From contig NZ_BBLV01000011.1 of the NCBI RefSeq assembly GCF_000971115.1, positions 1 to 64,000 on the forward strand: a DNA stretch of 64,000 nucleotides, in the 5' to 3' direction. Within the stretch, counting starts at the first letter, position 1. Each line of letters begins with the position of its first letter. Positions 42,461 through 51,114 of the stretch are shown here, one piece after another. Source of the stretch: Demequina gelatinilytica. Lineage in GTDB: Bacteria; Actinomycetota; Actinomycetes; Actinomycetales; Demequinaceae. The position numbers and the translations under genes are program-made. The notes beneath the pieces were generated by a model. That model worked only from the letters and a program-made list of their open reading frames with translations. It was not told where the DNA came from and made no database searches.

Positions 42461-44731
42461 TCAGGCCTCCCGCACCGCGTAGGTGCGGCCCCCGGCTCCC
42501 ACCGCGGTGAGCTCGCCGTCCCGGACCGTCACCGTGACCGTATCGCTCGAGCCGTCGGTCGCGTGCAGCACCACCTCGCGCGCATCCGCTCCGCCCGGGT
42601 ACACGACCAGCTCGACGTCCGCGAGGTAGTCGTAGTCGGGGCGGTCGTCACGCGTGCCGCGGGGCATCACGGCCCCCGCGCGCACGTACAGCGGCATCGA
42701 GTCGAAGCCGTGCGTCTCATGAAGCCAACGCCCGCCGGCCACCCGCTCGCCCGTGAGCAGCGAGGTCCACTCGCCGTCGGGCAGGTAGAAGGTGACCTCG
42801 CCCGACTCGCTCATCACGGGCGCGACCAGGAGGTCGGGGCCGAGCATGTACTGGCGGTCCAGGTGCTGGCACGCCGGGTCGCCGGGGTAGGCGACGAACA
42901 TGGGACGCATCATCGGCATGCCCGTCCGCGTGGTCTCGATCGAGGCGGCGTAGAGGTACGGCATGAGCGACAGCTTGAGCTTGGTGAAGACGCGCGCGAC
43001 GTCCACGGCCTCCTCGTCGAAGGCCCACGGCACGCGGTACGAGTTCGAGCCGTGGAGGCGCGAGTGCGAGGACATGAGCCCGAAGGCGAGCCAGCGCTTG
43101 AACACGCCCGCATCCGGGGTGCCCTCGAAGCCGCCGATGTCGTGGCTCCAGTAGCCGAAGCCCGAGCTCATGAGCGACAGCCCGCCGCGCAGGGTCTCGG
43201 CCATCGACACGTAGGAGGACGAGTTGTCGCCGCCCCAGTGCACCGGCATCGTCTGCCCGCCCGCGGTCGCGGACCGCGCGAACAGCACGGCCTCGCCCTC
43301 GCCCTTCTCCTCGACGAGCGCCTCCCACACGGCCTCGTTGTAGAGCTGCGTGTAGAGGTGGTGCATCGCCTCGGGCGACGTGCCGTCGTGCCACACCACG
43401 TCGGTGGGGATCCGCTCGCCGAAGTCGGTCTTGATCGCATCCACGCCCTGGCGCGCGAGCGTGCGGATGAGGTCCTGGAACCACGCGCGGGCCTCGGGGT
43501 TGGTGAAGTCCACCAGCGCCATGCCGGGCTGCCACAGGTCCCACTGCCAGATCGAGCCGTCGGGCCGCTTGACCAGGTAGCCCTTCTCCGCGCCCTCGCG
43601 GAACATGCGCCCGCGCTGGCCGATGTAGGGGTTGATCCACGCGGAGACGTGGAGGTCCTTGTCCTCGTGCATGCGCTTGAGCATGAGGTCCGGATCGGGG
43701 AAGACGCGCTCGTCCCAGACGCCGTCGGTCCAGTTGTACTCGCGCATCCAGAAGCAGTCGTAGTGGAACACCGAAAGCGGGATGTCGCGCTCGCGCATCC
43801 CGTCGACGAACGAGTTGACGGTGCCCTCGTCGTAGTCCGTGGTGAAGGAGGTCGACAGCCACAGGCCGAACGACCACGCGGGGACGCGGGGCGGACGCCC
43901 CAGCAGGGCGGTGTAGCGCTCGATGACGTCGGCGGGCGTCGGGCCGGCGAAGACCAGGTACTCGAGCGACTCGCCGCCCGTGGAGAACTGGACCCGCTCG
44001 ACGGTCTCGGAGCCGACCTCGAAGCTCACGTGCTCGGGCTGGTTGACCAGCACGCCGTAGCCCTGGGAGGACAGGTAGAACGGGATCGACTTGTACGCCT
44101 GCTCGGAGCTGGTGCCGCCGTCGGCGTTCCAGATGTCGACCGTCTGGCCGTTCTTCACGAACGGCCCGAAGCGCTCTCCCAGCCCGTAGATGGTCTCGCC
44201 GACGCCCAGGTCTAGCTGCTCGTGGACGTAGGAACGATGCGGGGCGAGCCCGGTCGCGGAGTAGGGCGTGACGCCCACCGGCTCGGCGGCCACGGGTGCG
44301 CCGGGGGCGAGCTCCATGTACCCGAGCGAGCGGTGGCCCGAGCCGGTGACGCGCTTGCCGTCGACCTCGAAGTCGAGGCTCCACGGCGCGCCCTTGCCCA
44401 CACGCGCGGTGAGCCTGCCCGAGGTCAAGGTGCCGCCGGCATCGTCCGTCGCGGCGACGCCGACCCCCTCCGTCGCTCCCGGCATCCGGAAGCCCGGGGA
44501 ACGATGCGCGCCCTGGTGGTGGTCGATGCGCACGCGGATCACGCCGTCGAGCGGCGACGAGAGCGTCACCGTGAGGACGGCGCCGCCGAGCGTGTCGCCG
44601 CGCGTGTGGATGATCTTGGTGGGGGCGTGCACGGTGAGCGTGTCGCCGTCCGCCCAGAGGTCGTACGCCTCGGCCGCGTAGTGGGCGTCGACGCCGGGGC
44701 GTCGCAGCCAGAATCCGTCGGTGAACTTCAT
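42461..44731 (-). CDS. GH31 alpha-xylosidase (YicI-like)
   Basis: 756 aa. N-terminal beta-sandwich with ETIYGLGERFGPFVKNGQ (residues ~179-196), then the (beta/alpha)8 barrel. Nucleophile Asp436 is in KTDFGERIP and acid/base Asp502 in HWGGDNSSSY. The spacing and the KTDFGE motif match alpha-xylosidases. FHYDCFWMREYNW is also typical of YicI. There is no signal peptide, so it is cytoplasmic and acts on imported isoprimeverose or xylosyl oligosaccharides. It lies 67 bp downstream of lacI without its own visible operator, so it is probably co-transcribed. Confidence 0.93.
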   Translation of the reverse strand: MKFTDGFWLRRPGVDAHYAAEAYDLWADGDTLTVHAPTKIIHTRGDTLGGAVLTVTLSSPLDGVIRVRIDHHQGAHRSPGFRMPGATEGVGVAATDDAGGTLTSGRLTARVGKGAPWSLDFEVDGKRVTGSGHRSLGYMELAPGAPVAAEPVGVTPYSATGLAPHRSYVHEQLDLGVGETIYGLGERFGPFVKNGQTVDIWNADGGTSSEQAYKSIPFYLSSQGYGVLVNQPEHVSFEVGSETVERVQFSTGGESLEYLVFAGPTPADVIERYTALLGRPPRVPAWSFGLWLSTSFTTDYDEGTVNSFVDGMRERDIPLSVFHYDCFWMREYNWTDGVWDERVFPDPDLMLKRMHEDKDLHVSAWINPYIGQRGRMFREGAEKGYLVKRPDGSIWQWDLWQPGMALVDFTNPEARAWFQDLIRTLARQGVDAIKTDFGERIPTDVVWHDGTSPEAMHHLYTQLYNEAVWEALVEEKGEGEAVLFARSATAGGQTMPVHWGGDNSSSYVSMAETLRGGLSLMSSGFGYWSHDIGGFEGTPDAGVFKRWLAFGLMSSHSRLHGSNSYRVPWAFDEEAVDVARVFTKLKLSLMPYLYAASIETTRTGMPMMRPMFVAYPGDPACQHLDRQYMLGPDLLVAPVMSESGEVTFYLPDGEWTSLLTGERVAGGRWLHETHGFDSMPLYVRAGAVMPRGTRDDRPDYDYLADVELVVYPGGADAREVVLHATDGSSDTVTVTVRDGELTAVGAGGRTYAVREA

Positions 44732-44798
44732 GGCGGGTCTGGGGTCCTCTCGTGGCGACGATGCGCCGCCGTCAGGTCGCGCGCGACGTTGCGCGCGA

Positions 44799-45827
44799 TC
44801 ACGGGTGGGGTGTCAGGGGCGCACGGCTCCGTGCGAGGACGGAGCCCGCCTCGCGGTAGTCGGGGACGAGCAGCACGGTCTGGGGGGTGTGCTCGCCGGT
44901 CTCGATCGCCGTCACCAGCAGCCGGACGGCCGCCTCGCACGAGGCATGCGCATCCAGCGGGATGACGTCGAGAGGCACGGCGAACCGGCCGGTGGAGAAC
45001 GTCACGCCCGCCGCGATCGCCGAGACGTCCTCGGGGATCGACAGACCGTGCGTGGCGAGCGCCGGGCTGAGCGAGGCCGCGACGTCCGTGGTGGTGTTGA
45101 GCACGATGCCGTCGAGCTCGGGGAGCTTCTTGAGCAGCCGGTCCACGCTGCCCTGCGCCGTGTGGCCGTGCGGGTGGGTCACGGCATAGGCGACCCCGCG
45201 GGCCTCGGCCTGGGCGATGAACCCGCGCAGGAAGCGCCGCGGGAAGTTCGAGCCGCGCAGCACGGTGTCCTCGCGGTGCGAGATGAGCCCCAGCGCGCGG
45301 TGGCCCGAGTCGACCAGGCGGTCGACCGCGATGCGGGCCGCGGCCTCGAAGTCGAGGTCGATGCAGACCAGGCCGTCGGTGTCCGCGGGCAGCCCGATGA
45401 ACACGGTGGGGCACGACAGGGTGCGCGAGAGCTCGACGCGCGGATCGTCCTCGTCGACGTCGAGCACCACGATCCCGTCGGCGAGCGAGGTCGCGGCGGA
45501 GCGGCTCATGCCCTCGACCGCGTCGTCGTGGACCAGCAGCAGCGTGTCGTAGCCCGCGACTCGCGCCGCCTTGGTGGTCTCCATCGCGAACGTCATGTGC
45601 GCGGTGTCGTCGGTGTCGGCGTGGACGGGCTCGCTCACGGCGATGATCTGGGAGCGCTGGGCTGCCAGCATGCGCGCGCTCGCGTTGGGGGAGTAGCCCA
45701 GCTCCGCGGCGACCGCGAGCACGCGATCGCGCGTCGCGGGCTTGATCGAGCGCTTGCCGCTGAGGGCGTAGGAGACCGTGCTGATGGACACGCCTGCGGC
45801 TTCCGCCACCTCCGCAATGGTCGCCAT
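44799..45827 (-). CDS. LacI-family transcription regulator of the xylan/xyloglucan module
   Basis: 342 aa. HTH and hinge helix: TIAEVAEAAGVSISTVSYALSG (residues ~3-24) and YSPNASARMLAAQRS. The periplasmic-binding-like effector domain follows (residues ~62-342), with AVSEP and VLLVPDYREAGS. ATG 45827 gives the exact LacI N-terminus; upstream in-frame codons do not match. A good promoter and two palindromes lie upstream. It likely represses itself, GH31 and the esterase. Effector presumably a xylo-oligosaccharide. Confidence 0.92.
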   Translation of the reverse strand: MATIAEVAEAAGVSISTVSYALSGKRSIKPATRDRVLAVAAELGYSPNASARMLAAQRSQIIAVSEPVHADTDDTAHMTFAMETTKAARVAGYDTLLLVHDDAVEGMSRSAATSLADGIVVLDVDEDDPRVELSRTLSCPTVFIGLPADTDGLVCIDLDFEAAARIAVDRLVDSGHRALGLISHREDTVLRGSNFPRRFLRGFIAQAEARGVAYAVTHPHGHTAQGSVDRLLKKLPELDGIVLNTTTDVAASLSPALATHGLSIPEDVSAIAAGVTFSTGRFAVPLDVIPLDAHASCEAAVRLLVTAIETGEHTPQTVLLVPDYREAGSVLARSRAPLTPHP

Positions 45828-45853
45828 GGGTGCTCCGTCTCGTTCTGGGCGTT

Positions 45854-45869
45854 TTCGAAGCGTTTCGAA
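45854..45869. promoter_or_regulatory. LacI-type operator in the lacI promoter
   Basis: TTCGAAGCGTTTCGAA: half sites around a central CG with one mismatch. It lies just downstream of the predicted transcript start. The core TCGAAnCGnTTCGA also occurs before the esterase gene at 47014. Confidence 0.7.
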
Positions 45870-45882
45870 ACACCCTGCCGTC

Positions 45883-45911
45883 ACTTTATGTTGTGCGCGA
45901 CAACAAGGCAA
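45883..45911 (-). promoter_or_regulatory. lacI promoter with a second palindrome in its spacer
   Basis: On the minus strand, -35 TTGCCT (45906-45911) and -10 TAAAGT (45883-45888) are 17 bp apart. A 15-bp palindrome, GTTGTGCGCGACAAC (45890-45904), fills the spacer. It differs from the LacI operator. Confidence 0.65.
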
Positions 45912-45951
45912 ATCTACTGTCGCGCGGGCTGATCGCCGCGGTGCGCCGCCG

Positions 45952-46932
45952 TCAGGCCGCCGTCTGCCTGGCGAGCGCCTGCTCGAGCAGCGCGAGGTGG
46001 TGCTCGACCTGGTGCATCTGGCCGCCCTCGTGGCCGTTGAAGGCGTACTCGACGATGCTCTTGGGTCCCGCGTACGCGTTGTATGCCGAGTACACGGTGG
46101 ACGGCGGGCAGATGTCGTCCATGATCGCCACGGACCAGACCGACGGTGCCGTGGCCCTCGGCGCGAGGTTCGCGCCGTCGAAGTAGGCGAGCGTCCGGTG
46201 GACGGCGTCGACCCCGCCGCGGTGGACCGCGAGGTAGCGGCGGATCTCTGCGTACGGGTCCGAGTCCGTCATGCGGATCGCGCGCGGGAAGTTGCACAGG
46301 AACGGCACGTCGATGAGCGCCGCACCCACGCCGTCCGCGAGCGATGCGGCCGCGATCGCGATGCCGCCGCCCTGCGACGAACCCTTGACCGCGACGCGTC
46401 CCGCGTCGACCCCCGGGAGCTCGCGCGCCGCATCGACCGCGAGGGCCGCATCGGTGAAGACCCGCCGGTAGTAGTAGGTCTCGGGCGACTCGATGCCGCG
46501 CGTCATGAAGCCGGGGACGGACGGCCCGGTCGCATGCGGGTCGGCGGTGTCGCCGCCGTTGCCCCACGCCGAGGCCTGGCCTCGCGTGTCCATGACCAGG
46601 TGCGCGTAGCCGGCCGCGGGGATCAGCGAGTACTCGTACGGGAGGCCGCGGCCGCCGCCGTAGCCGATGTACTCGACCACCACGGGCAGGTCGGTCGCGC
46701 CCTTGGGGGTCGCGAGCCAGGCGCGGATGGGGTCGCCGCCGAAGCCGGAGAACGTGACGTCGCGGACGGTGAGGCCGGGAAGGTCGACCACGGGCTCGGA
46801 GATGGAGGTCGGCCGGCGTGCGGCGCGCGACTCGGCGAGCGTCGTCTCCCAGAACGCGTCGAGGTCCTCGGGCGCGTCGAGATCCGCGGTGAACGTGCGC
46901 AGCTGGTCGACGGGAAGGTCGAGCTCGGCCAT
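45952..46932 (-). CDS. CE7 acetylxylan esterase / cephalosporin C deacetylase-type
   Basis: 326 aa, the standard CE7 length. Nucleophile Ser186 in KGSSQGGG, Asp272/273 in MDDICPPSTVYSAYN, and His301 in NGHEGG. RGQ in VMDTRGQASAWG is the second CE7 signature. There is no signal peptide, so it deacetylates imported xylo-oligosaccharides. AGGAG lies before ATG 46932. It is the first gene of the xylan cluster and has its own promoter region with a LacI-type operator. Confidence 0.93.
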   Translation of the reverse strand: MAELDLPVDQLRTFTADLDAPEDLDAFWETTLAESRAARRPTSISEPVVDLPGLTVRDVTFSGFGGDPIRAWLATPKGATDLPVVVEYIGYGGGRGLPYEYSLIPAAGYAHLVMDTRGQASAWGNGGDTADPHATGPSVPGFMTRGIESPETYYYRRVFTDAALAVDAARELPGVDAGRVAVKGSSQGGGIAIAAASLADGVGAALIDVPFLCNFPRAIRMTDSDPYAEIRRYLAVHRGGVDAVHRTLAYFDGANLAPRATAPSVWSVAIMDDICPPSTVYSAYNAYAGPKSIVEYAFNGHEGGQMHQVEHHLALLEQALARQTAA

Positions 46933-46983
46933 GGGAGGTGCTCCTGTGCTGTCGTGGCTACGGCGCCGTCGTTGGTGCCGCGC

Positions 46984-46996
46984 GGTTCATTGAACC
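46984..46996. promoter_or_regulatory. Palindrome in esterase promoter region
   Basis: GGTTCATTGAACC, a 13-bp perfect palindrome with a single central base, 52 bp upstream of the esterase ATG. Different from the LacI-type site 16 bp further upstream. Confidence 0.45.
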
Positions 46997-47011
46997 ACCT
47001 CGACGCGCCCG

Positions 47012-47029
47012 CGTCGAATCGCTTCGACG
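47012..47029. promoter_or_regulatory. LacI-type operator before the esterase gene
   Basis: CGTCGAATCGCTTCGACG, an 18-bp palindrome with central CG and one mismatch. Its core TCGAATCGCTTCGA matches TCGAAGCGTTTCGA in the lacI promoter. Confidence 0.65.
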
Positions 47030-47096
47030 ATGCGCGACCGGCGGATGCGCGACCGGACGACGCGCGCATCGTCCCGTCCCGTGGTCCGGCGCGGCG

Positions 47097-47510
47097 TCAG
47101 CCCTGCTGCCAGGGGAGGCCTGCACCCTTCCATCCCTGCCAGCCACGGTGGCCGTGCTCGTCGGTCGCGCCCTCGAATCCCTCGAGCACGTTGTACGCCG
47201 GGCCCAGGCCTGCCGCCGTGGCCGCCTCGGCGGCGCCGATGGAACGCGCACCGGAGCGGCACAGGAACACGATGGGCCGGCCGGGTTCCGCCCCCGTGGC
47301 CTTGAGCTGGTCCAGGAAGCCCTCGTTGCGCTGCATGGTCGGATAGGTCACCCACTCGATGAGCGCGGGCTGCTTGCCCAGGCCGGAGGCGTCGGGCACC
47401 CCGGTGAAGCGCCACTCGGCCTCGGTGCGCACGTCGACCAGGATCGCGTCCGGCTCGTCCTCGAGCAGCTTCCATGCCTCGTGCGGCGTCAGGTCTCCTG
47501 CGTACGTCAT
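47097..47510 (-). CDS. Rhodanese-like domain protein
   Basis: 137 aa. Active Cys84 in VFLCRSGARS, with AILVDVRTEAEWRFTGVPD near residues 22-40. GGGAGGACG precedes ATG 47510; the minus-strand -10 AGTCTA complement (TAGACT) is at 47539-47544. It is a single-domain sulfurtransferase or sulfane-sulfur carrier. The WQGWKGAGLPWQQG end is a common C-terminal form in actinobacteria. It is divergent from the ArsR gene. Confidence 0.88.
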   Translation of the reverse strand: MTYAGDLTPHEAWKLLEDEPDAILVDVRTEAEWRFTGVPDASGLGKQPALIEWVTYPTMQRNEGFLDQLKATGAEPGRPIVFLCRSGARSIGAAEAATAAGLGPAYNVLEGFEGATDEHGHRGWQGWKGAGLPWQQG

Positions 47511-47577
47511 GGCGTCCTCCCGGCTGGTGATGCGCGTCAGTCTAGGGGTGCGAGCGGCGCTCATGGGCAAGCCTTCA

Positions 47578-47589
47578 CTTGCATGCAAG
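47578..47589. promoter_or_regulatory. Candidate ArsR operator
   Basis: CTTGCATGCAAG, a perfect 12-bp palindrome centred 19 bp before the ArsR -10 box (TATCGT, 47602-47607). CAAGCC words surround it. Confidence 0.5.
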
Positions 47590-47613
47590 CCTGGGCTTGC
47601 CTATCGTGGTCGT

Positions 47614-47892
47614 GTGGCCGATGTGTACGACGCCCTCGCCGCGCCCGCCCGGCGCGCGATCCTCGACGTGCTCACCGTCCGCGACGACCAGAGCCTGTTC
47701 GAGATCACCACGCGCCTCCTGGGCGACCACGGCATCTCCCTCACGCGCCAGGCCGTCTCCCAGCACCTCGCGGTGCTCGAGGAGGCCGGGCTCGTGTCCT
47801 CGCGACGGCAGGGCCGCACGCGGCTGCACACCCTCGACACCCGGCCGCTGCGCGCGATCGCACGCCGTTGGCCCGACAAGGAGTCCTCATGA
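47614..47892 (+). CDS. ArsR-family HTH regulator
   Basis: 92 aa from GTG 47614, which lies 6 nt after TATCGT (47602-47607), so leaderless. Sequence: LAAPARRAILDVLTVRDDQSL near the N-terminus, recognition helix LTRQAVSQHLAVLEEAGLVSS (residues ~50-70), and wing SRRQGRTRLHTL. There are no cysteines, so it does not sense metal by the classical thiol sites. Such ArsR genes commonly precede VOC or SRPBCC genes, as here; the stop overlaps the VOC start (ATGA). Confidence 0.87.
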   Translation: MADVYDALAAPARRAILDVLTVRDDQSLFEITTRLLGDHGISLTRQAVSQHLAVLEEAGLVSSRRQGRTRLHTLDTRPLRAIARRWPDKESS

Positions 47893-48281
47893 TCCGCATC
47901 CACCTCGCCAGCATCTTCGTCTCCGACCAGTCGAAGGCGCTCGACTTCTACACGCGCGTGCTCGGGCTGGAGGCCCGGCAGGACATCGCCATGGGCGACG
48001 GCAACCGCTGGCTCACGGTCGGCAACCCCGGCGCGCCGGGGGTCGAGCTGCTGCTCGAGCCTGCCGGGCACCCTGCTGTCGGCCCCTTCCGCGACGCGCT
48101 CGTCTCGGACGGCATCCCCGCGACCCAGCTCGCGGTCGACGACCTCGACGCCGAGCACGAGCGTCTCACCGGGCTCGGGGTCGCCTTCGTCCAGCCGCCG
48201 ATGGACTTCGGCCCGGTCGCCGTCGCTGTGATCGACGACACCGTGGGCAACCTCATCCAGCTCGCGCAGATGAAGGGTTGA
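47889..48281 (+). CDS. VOC (glyoxalase/bleomycin-resistance) family protein
   Basis: 130 aa with two betaalphabetabetabeta units: IHLASIFVSDQSKALDFYTRVLG at the start and ATQLAVDDLDAEHERLTGLGV in the middle. The end is VAVIDDTVGNLIQLAQ. Metal ligands are not complete by eye (H5 and a C-terminal Q are candidates), so the catalytic status is uncertain. Translationally coupled to the ArsR regulator. Confidence 0.85.
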   Translation: MIRIHLASIFVSDQSKALDFYTRVLGLEARQDIAMGDGNRWLTVGNPGAPGVELLLEPAGHPAVGPFRDALVSDGIPATQLAVDDLDAEHERLTGLGVAFVQPPMDFGPVAVAVIDDTVGNLIQLAQMKG

Positions 48282-48312
48282 GCGGGCCGCGCGGCGGCGC
48301 TCCCGGACGCAG

Positions 48313-48364
48313 GCTGACACATGGGTGTCCGCACAGCGCTGGGTGCGGGCACCCATGTGTCAGC
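48313..48364. terminator. Long bidirectional hairpin between convergent genes
   Basis: Two 22-bp arms (48313-48334 and 48343-48364; start GCTGACACATGGGTG) with one mismatch and an 8-nt loop AGCGCTGG. It separates the VOC gene and the minus-strand permease gene. Confidence 0.8.
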
Positions 48365-48385
48365 GGGGCGCGCGCCGGGGAAGGC

Positions 48386-50473
48386 TCAGCGCGAGATCCG
48401 CTCGGCCTCCTGCGGCGAGCGGGCGTCGACCCCCCGCGCCGCGAAGAGGGACGCGACGCCCACGCCCGCGGCCCCGCCGGCCAGGATGCCCAGAGCGGCG
48501 ACCAGTGCGCGCAGCATCAGGACCGGCAGGTCGCGAGCGAGGATGGTCGAGGCGCCCGCGCCGAGCTGCTCCCAGACCTCGAACGTCGCCACGCCCAGCA
48601 GCCCGAGCGCGGTGCCCGCGAGCACGCCGAGGCCCATCGGCACCGCCACCCGCGCGATCGCCGCGATCTGGCGCCCGTGGCGGTCGAGGCCGAGCGCTCC
48701 TGCGGTGGCGGCCTCGCGCAGCGCGGCGCCGCGGCCCATCCACTCCGCGAGGCCCACCATGAAGCCGCCCGCCATGAGCAGCAGCGCGCCCCCGAGCCAC
48801 CAGGCCAGCAGGGCGTCCACCACGAGGTCCCACGTCGCGAGTGTCGCCCCGGCGGCCAAGAGGTCGTCGTCGTAGGCGAGCGCCGTGGCCATCACCGTCG
48901 TCTCCACCGCGCCGAAGGTCAGGCCGGCGGCGAGCAGAAGGCCGGTGGCCGCCGCGGTGAGCCCGCCCGTGCGGTGGTGCAACGCGTGGGAGGCGAGCAC
49001 CAGCGACGGGCGTCCCGTGCGGGCCAACGCCCCGCTCACGTGTGGCAGCGCGGCCCGGACGGCGAGCACGCCGAGCGCCGCTGCGACGACGGCGACCGCG
49101 ATCCACGCGCCGACCGCGATCGCGTCGATCCCTCCCGTGGTGCTCGGCGGGTTCCCCGCCGCCACGGCCAGTGCCAGGGCTCCGATACCCGCGAGCCAGG
49201 TCAGCGGCACGCGGCGGCTCCGCGGCTCGGCGTCGCGCTGGTGGGTCGCGCCGCGGGGGCTGAGCGCTGCGCTCGGCGCGACGCGCGAGGCCCACAGCGC
49301 AGGGACCAGCCCGATCACGAGCGCGAGCACCATCGCGAGCCCCCACAGGACCGCGGCGTACCCCCACGGCAGCACCGCGACGCCGGGTCCGAAGATGTCG
49401 GGCCGGGCCTGTCCCGTGGCGGCGTAGGCCCACGCCTCGGCGGCCCAGCCCGCGACGATGCCCACGGCGCCCGCGACGAGCCCGACGGCGAGGCCCTCGA
49501 CGATGCCGCCGGTCACGATGTCGCGTCGCGTCGCACCCAGCGCGCGAGCGGTCGCCACCCATTGCGTGCGCGCCTCGCCCTGCGCACGGCCGGCGGCCAG
49601 GGCGGCGCCGACGGCCACGGTCGCGAGCAGGGCCGCGCCGAGGACGGCGAGCCATTCTCCGACCCCCAGGTACCCCGACCACAGGGGCTCCGCGCCTTCG
49701 AAGGTCTGGGCGTCCCCCGCGAGGGCGTCGATCATCGGGCCGTCCCACGCGAAGGTGATGTCGTAGCGACCGGTGCGCTCTCCGGCCTCGTTGACCATCG
49801 GCCAGAACCCGCCGGTCCGTGCGATCGCATCCACGCTCTCGGGCGAGATGAGGCCTGCCGAGTCGGCGGCCGCGTCCTCGTAGCCGACGGACTTGATGAG
49901 GCCCACCAGGGTCAGCGGCACAGGTGGGGCGTCCGGCACACCGTCGGTCGATGTCGCGGTGACGGTGACGGCATCTCCGATCGCGTAGCCGCGCAGCTCG
50001 GCGTACCGGGAGGCGAGCGCCACCTCGCCCGGGCCGGGCAGCCGGCCCGAGTACAGCATGTCCGTGCCGGCGGTGGGTTCCACCGCAGCGAGATAGGTGG
50101 TCGTCTCGTCGTGGTCCAGGTTCGCGTACACGACGGCGCTCGTGGTCACGTCGATGCCCTGGGCCCTCGCATCGTCGGCGATCGCCGACGCCTCCTCGGG
50201 CGTCACGGAATTCCAGTCGTCCCAGGTCTCGCCATCGATGATGCCGGGGCCGTCGCTCCATCCGTTGAGCGTCGCCAGGTGCTCGGCGTCGTACCCGCGC
50301 GCCCGGGAGATCTCGTCGCTCACGGCCGCCGAGGTCGCCAGGGATGAGAGCGTGAACGCCGCGAGCCCCGTCGCGAGCGCGACCATCACCCCCGCCGTCA
50401 GCGTGTAGCGGCGCTGCGCGCGCCACTGCTCGCGCACCAGAGCGCCGTTCAGTCCCCCGAAGATCCCTCGCAT
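48386..50473 (-). CDS. FtsX-like ABC permease without adjacent ATPase
   Basis: 695 aa. First helix at residues ~25-50, then a large outer domain (residues ~60-260), three helices (about 265-400), a second half with more helices, and a final set at the C-terminus. The sequence RAQGEARTQWVATARALGATRRDI is the FtsX-like cytoplasmic motif. It is paralogous to the permease at 59699 (RSQAQARSRWVATARVLGARRSAI). The minus-strand TAGCGT (50481-50486) lies 7 nt before ATG 50473. No ATP-binding gene is nearby; the ATPase may be encoded elsewhere. Confidence 0.82.
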   Translation of the reverse strand: MRGIFGGLNGALVREQWRAQRRYTLTAGVMVALATGLAAFTLSSLATSAAVSDEISRARGYDAEHLATLNGWSDGPGIIDGETWDDWNSVTPEEASAIADDARAQGIDVTTSAVVYANLDHDETTTYLAAVEPTAGTDMLYSGRLPGPGEVALASRYAELRGYAIGDAVTVTATSTDGVPDAPPVPLTLVGLIKSVGYEDAAADSAGLISPESVDAIARTGGFWPMVNEAGERTGRYDITFAWDGPMIDALAGDAQTFEGAEPLWSGYLGVGEWLAVLGAALLATVAVGAALAAGRAQGEARTQWVATARALGATRRDIVTGGIVEGLAVGLVAGAVGIVAGWAAEAWAYAATGQARPDIFGPGVAVLPWGYAAVLWGLAMVLALVIGLVPALWASRVAPSAALSPRGATHQRDAEPRSRRVPLTWLAGIGALALAVAAGNPPSTTGGIDAIAVGAWIAVAVVAAALGVLAVRAALPHVSGALARTGRPSLVLASHALHHRTGGLTAAATGLLLAAGLTFGAVETTVMATALAYDDDLLAAGATLATWDLVVDALLAWWLGGALLLMAGGFMVGLAEWMGRGAALREAATAGALGLDRHGRQIAAIARVAVPMGLGVLAGTALGLLGVATFEVWEQLGAGASTILARDLPVLMLRALVAALGILAGGAAGVGVASLFAARGVDARSPQEAERISR

Positions 50474-50553
50474 GGCGGCCACGCTAGCGACGCGGCGCCG
50501 AGCGCCGCATCGTCCCCGCGCATCGTTCCTGGGTGATACCCAGGTATGACCCG

Positions 50554-51057
50554 CTATCCCTCCTCGGGGTGCGGCTTGCCGGGCGTGACCGGCGGGAGCG
50601 CCGACCACGGGAACGTGATCCAGAGGTCGGTGCGCTTCCAGACGTAGTCGGGGTCGATCACCGAGTGCGACTTCGCGTACAGCACCACCGTGCGGACCTC
50701 GCCGGCGTGCTCCTCCATGAGGCGCTTCACCAGGGCGAGCGTCTCGCCGGTGTCCGCGACGTCGTCCGCGATGAGGACCTTGAGGCCCTTCATGGCGTCG
50801 GTGTCGAGCAGCGGCGGCAGGAGCACGGGCGCGGGCAGGCGCTCGTCGATGCCGGTGTAGAACTCGACGTTGAGCGTGCCGACGCCCTTGGTCCCCAGCG
50901 CGTAGGAGATCGCGCCTCCGACCGGCAGGCCGCCACGCGCGACGGCGACCACCACATCGGGTTCGTAGCCCGAGTCGACCACCATCTGCGCGAGCTCGCG
51001 CGAGGCGTCGCCGTAGCCCTGCCAGGTGAGGATCTCGCGCTCGGGTGTCTGGGTCAT
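50554..51057 (-). CDS. Purine-type phosphoribosyltransferase
   Basis: 167 aa. PRPP motif VLIADDVADTGETLAL (residues ~99-114), with VAVARGGLPVG near residue 40 and VWKRTDLWITFPW near the end. The fold and length match Gpt/xanthine-type phosphoribosyltransferases. AAGGAG precedes ATG 51057. Base preference (xanthine, hypoxanthine or guanine) is not assigned. The gene is divergent from the 51115 gene; -10 box AGGGTA complement at 51080-51085. Confidence 0.84.
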   Translation of the reverse strand: MTQTPEREILTWQGYGDASRELAQMVVDSGYEPDVVVAVARGGLPVGGAISYALGTKGVGTLNVEFYTGIDERLPAPVLLPPLLDTDAMKGLKVLIADDVADTGETLALVKRLMEEHAGEVRTVVLYAKSHSVIDPDYVWKRTDLWITFPWSALPPVTPGKPHPEEG

Positions 51058-51114
51058 GGTCGCTCCTTCCGGTGAGGCGAGGGTACCCGTGCACGGGGCG
51101 GCTAGCCTGGCGCG

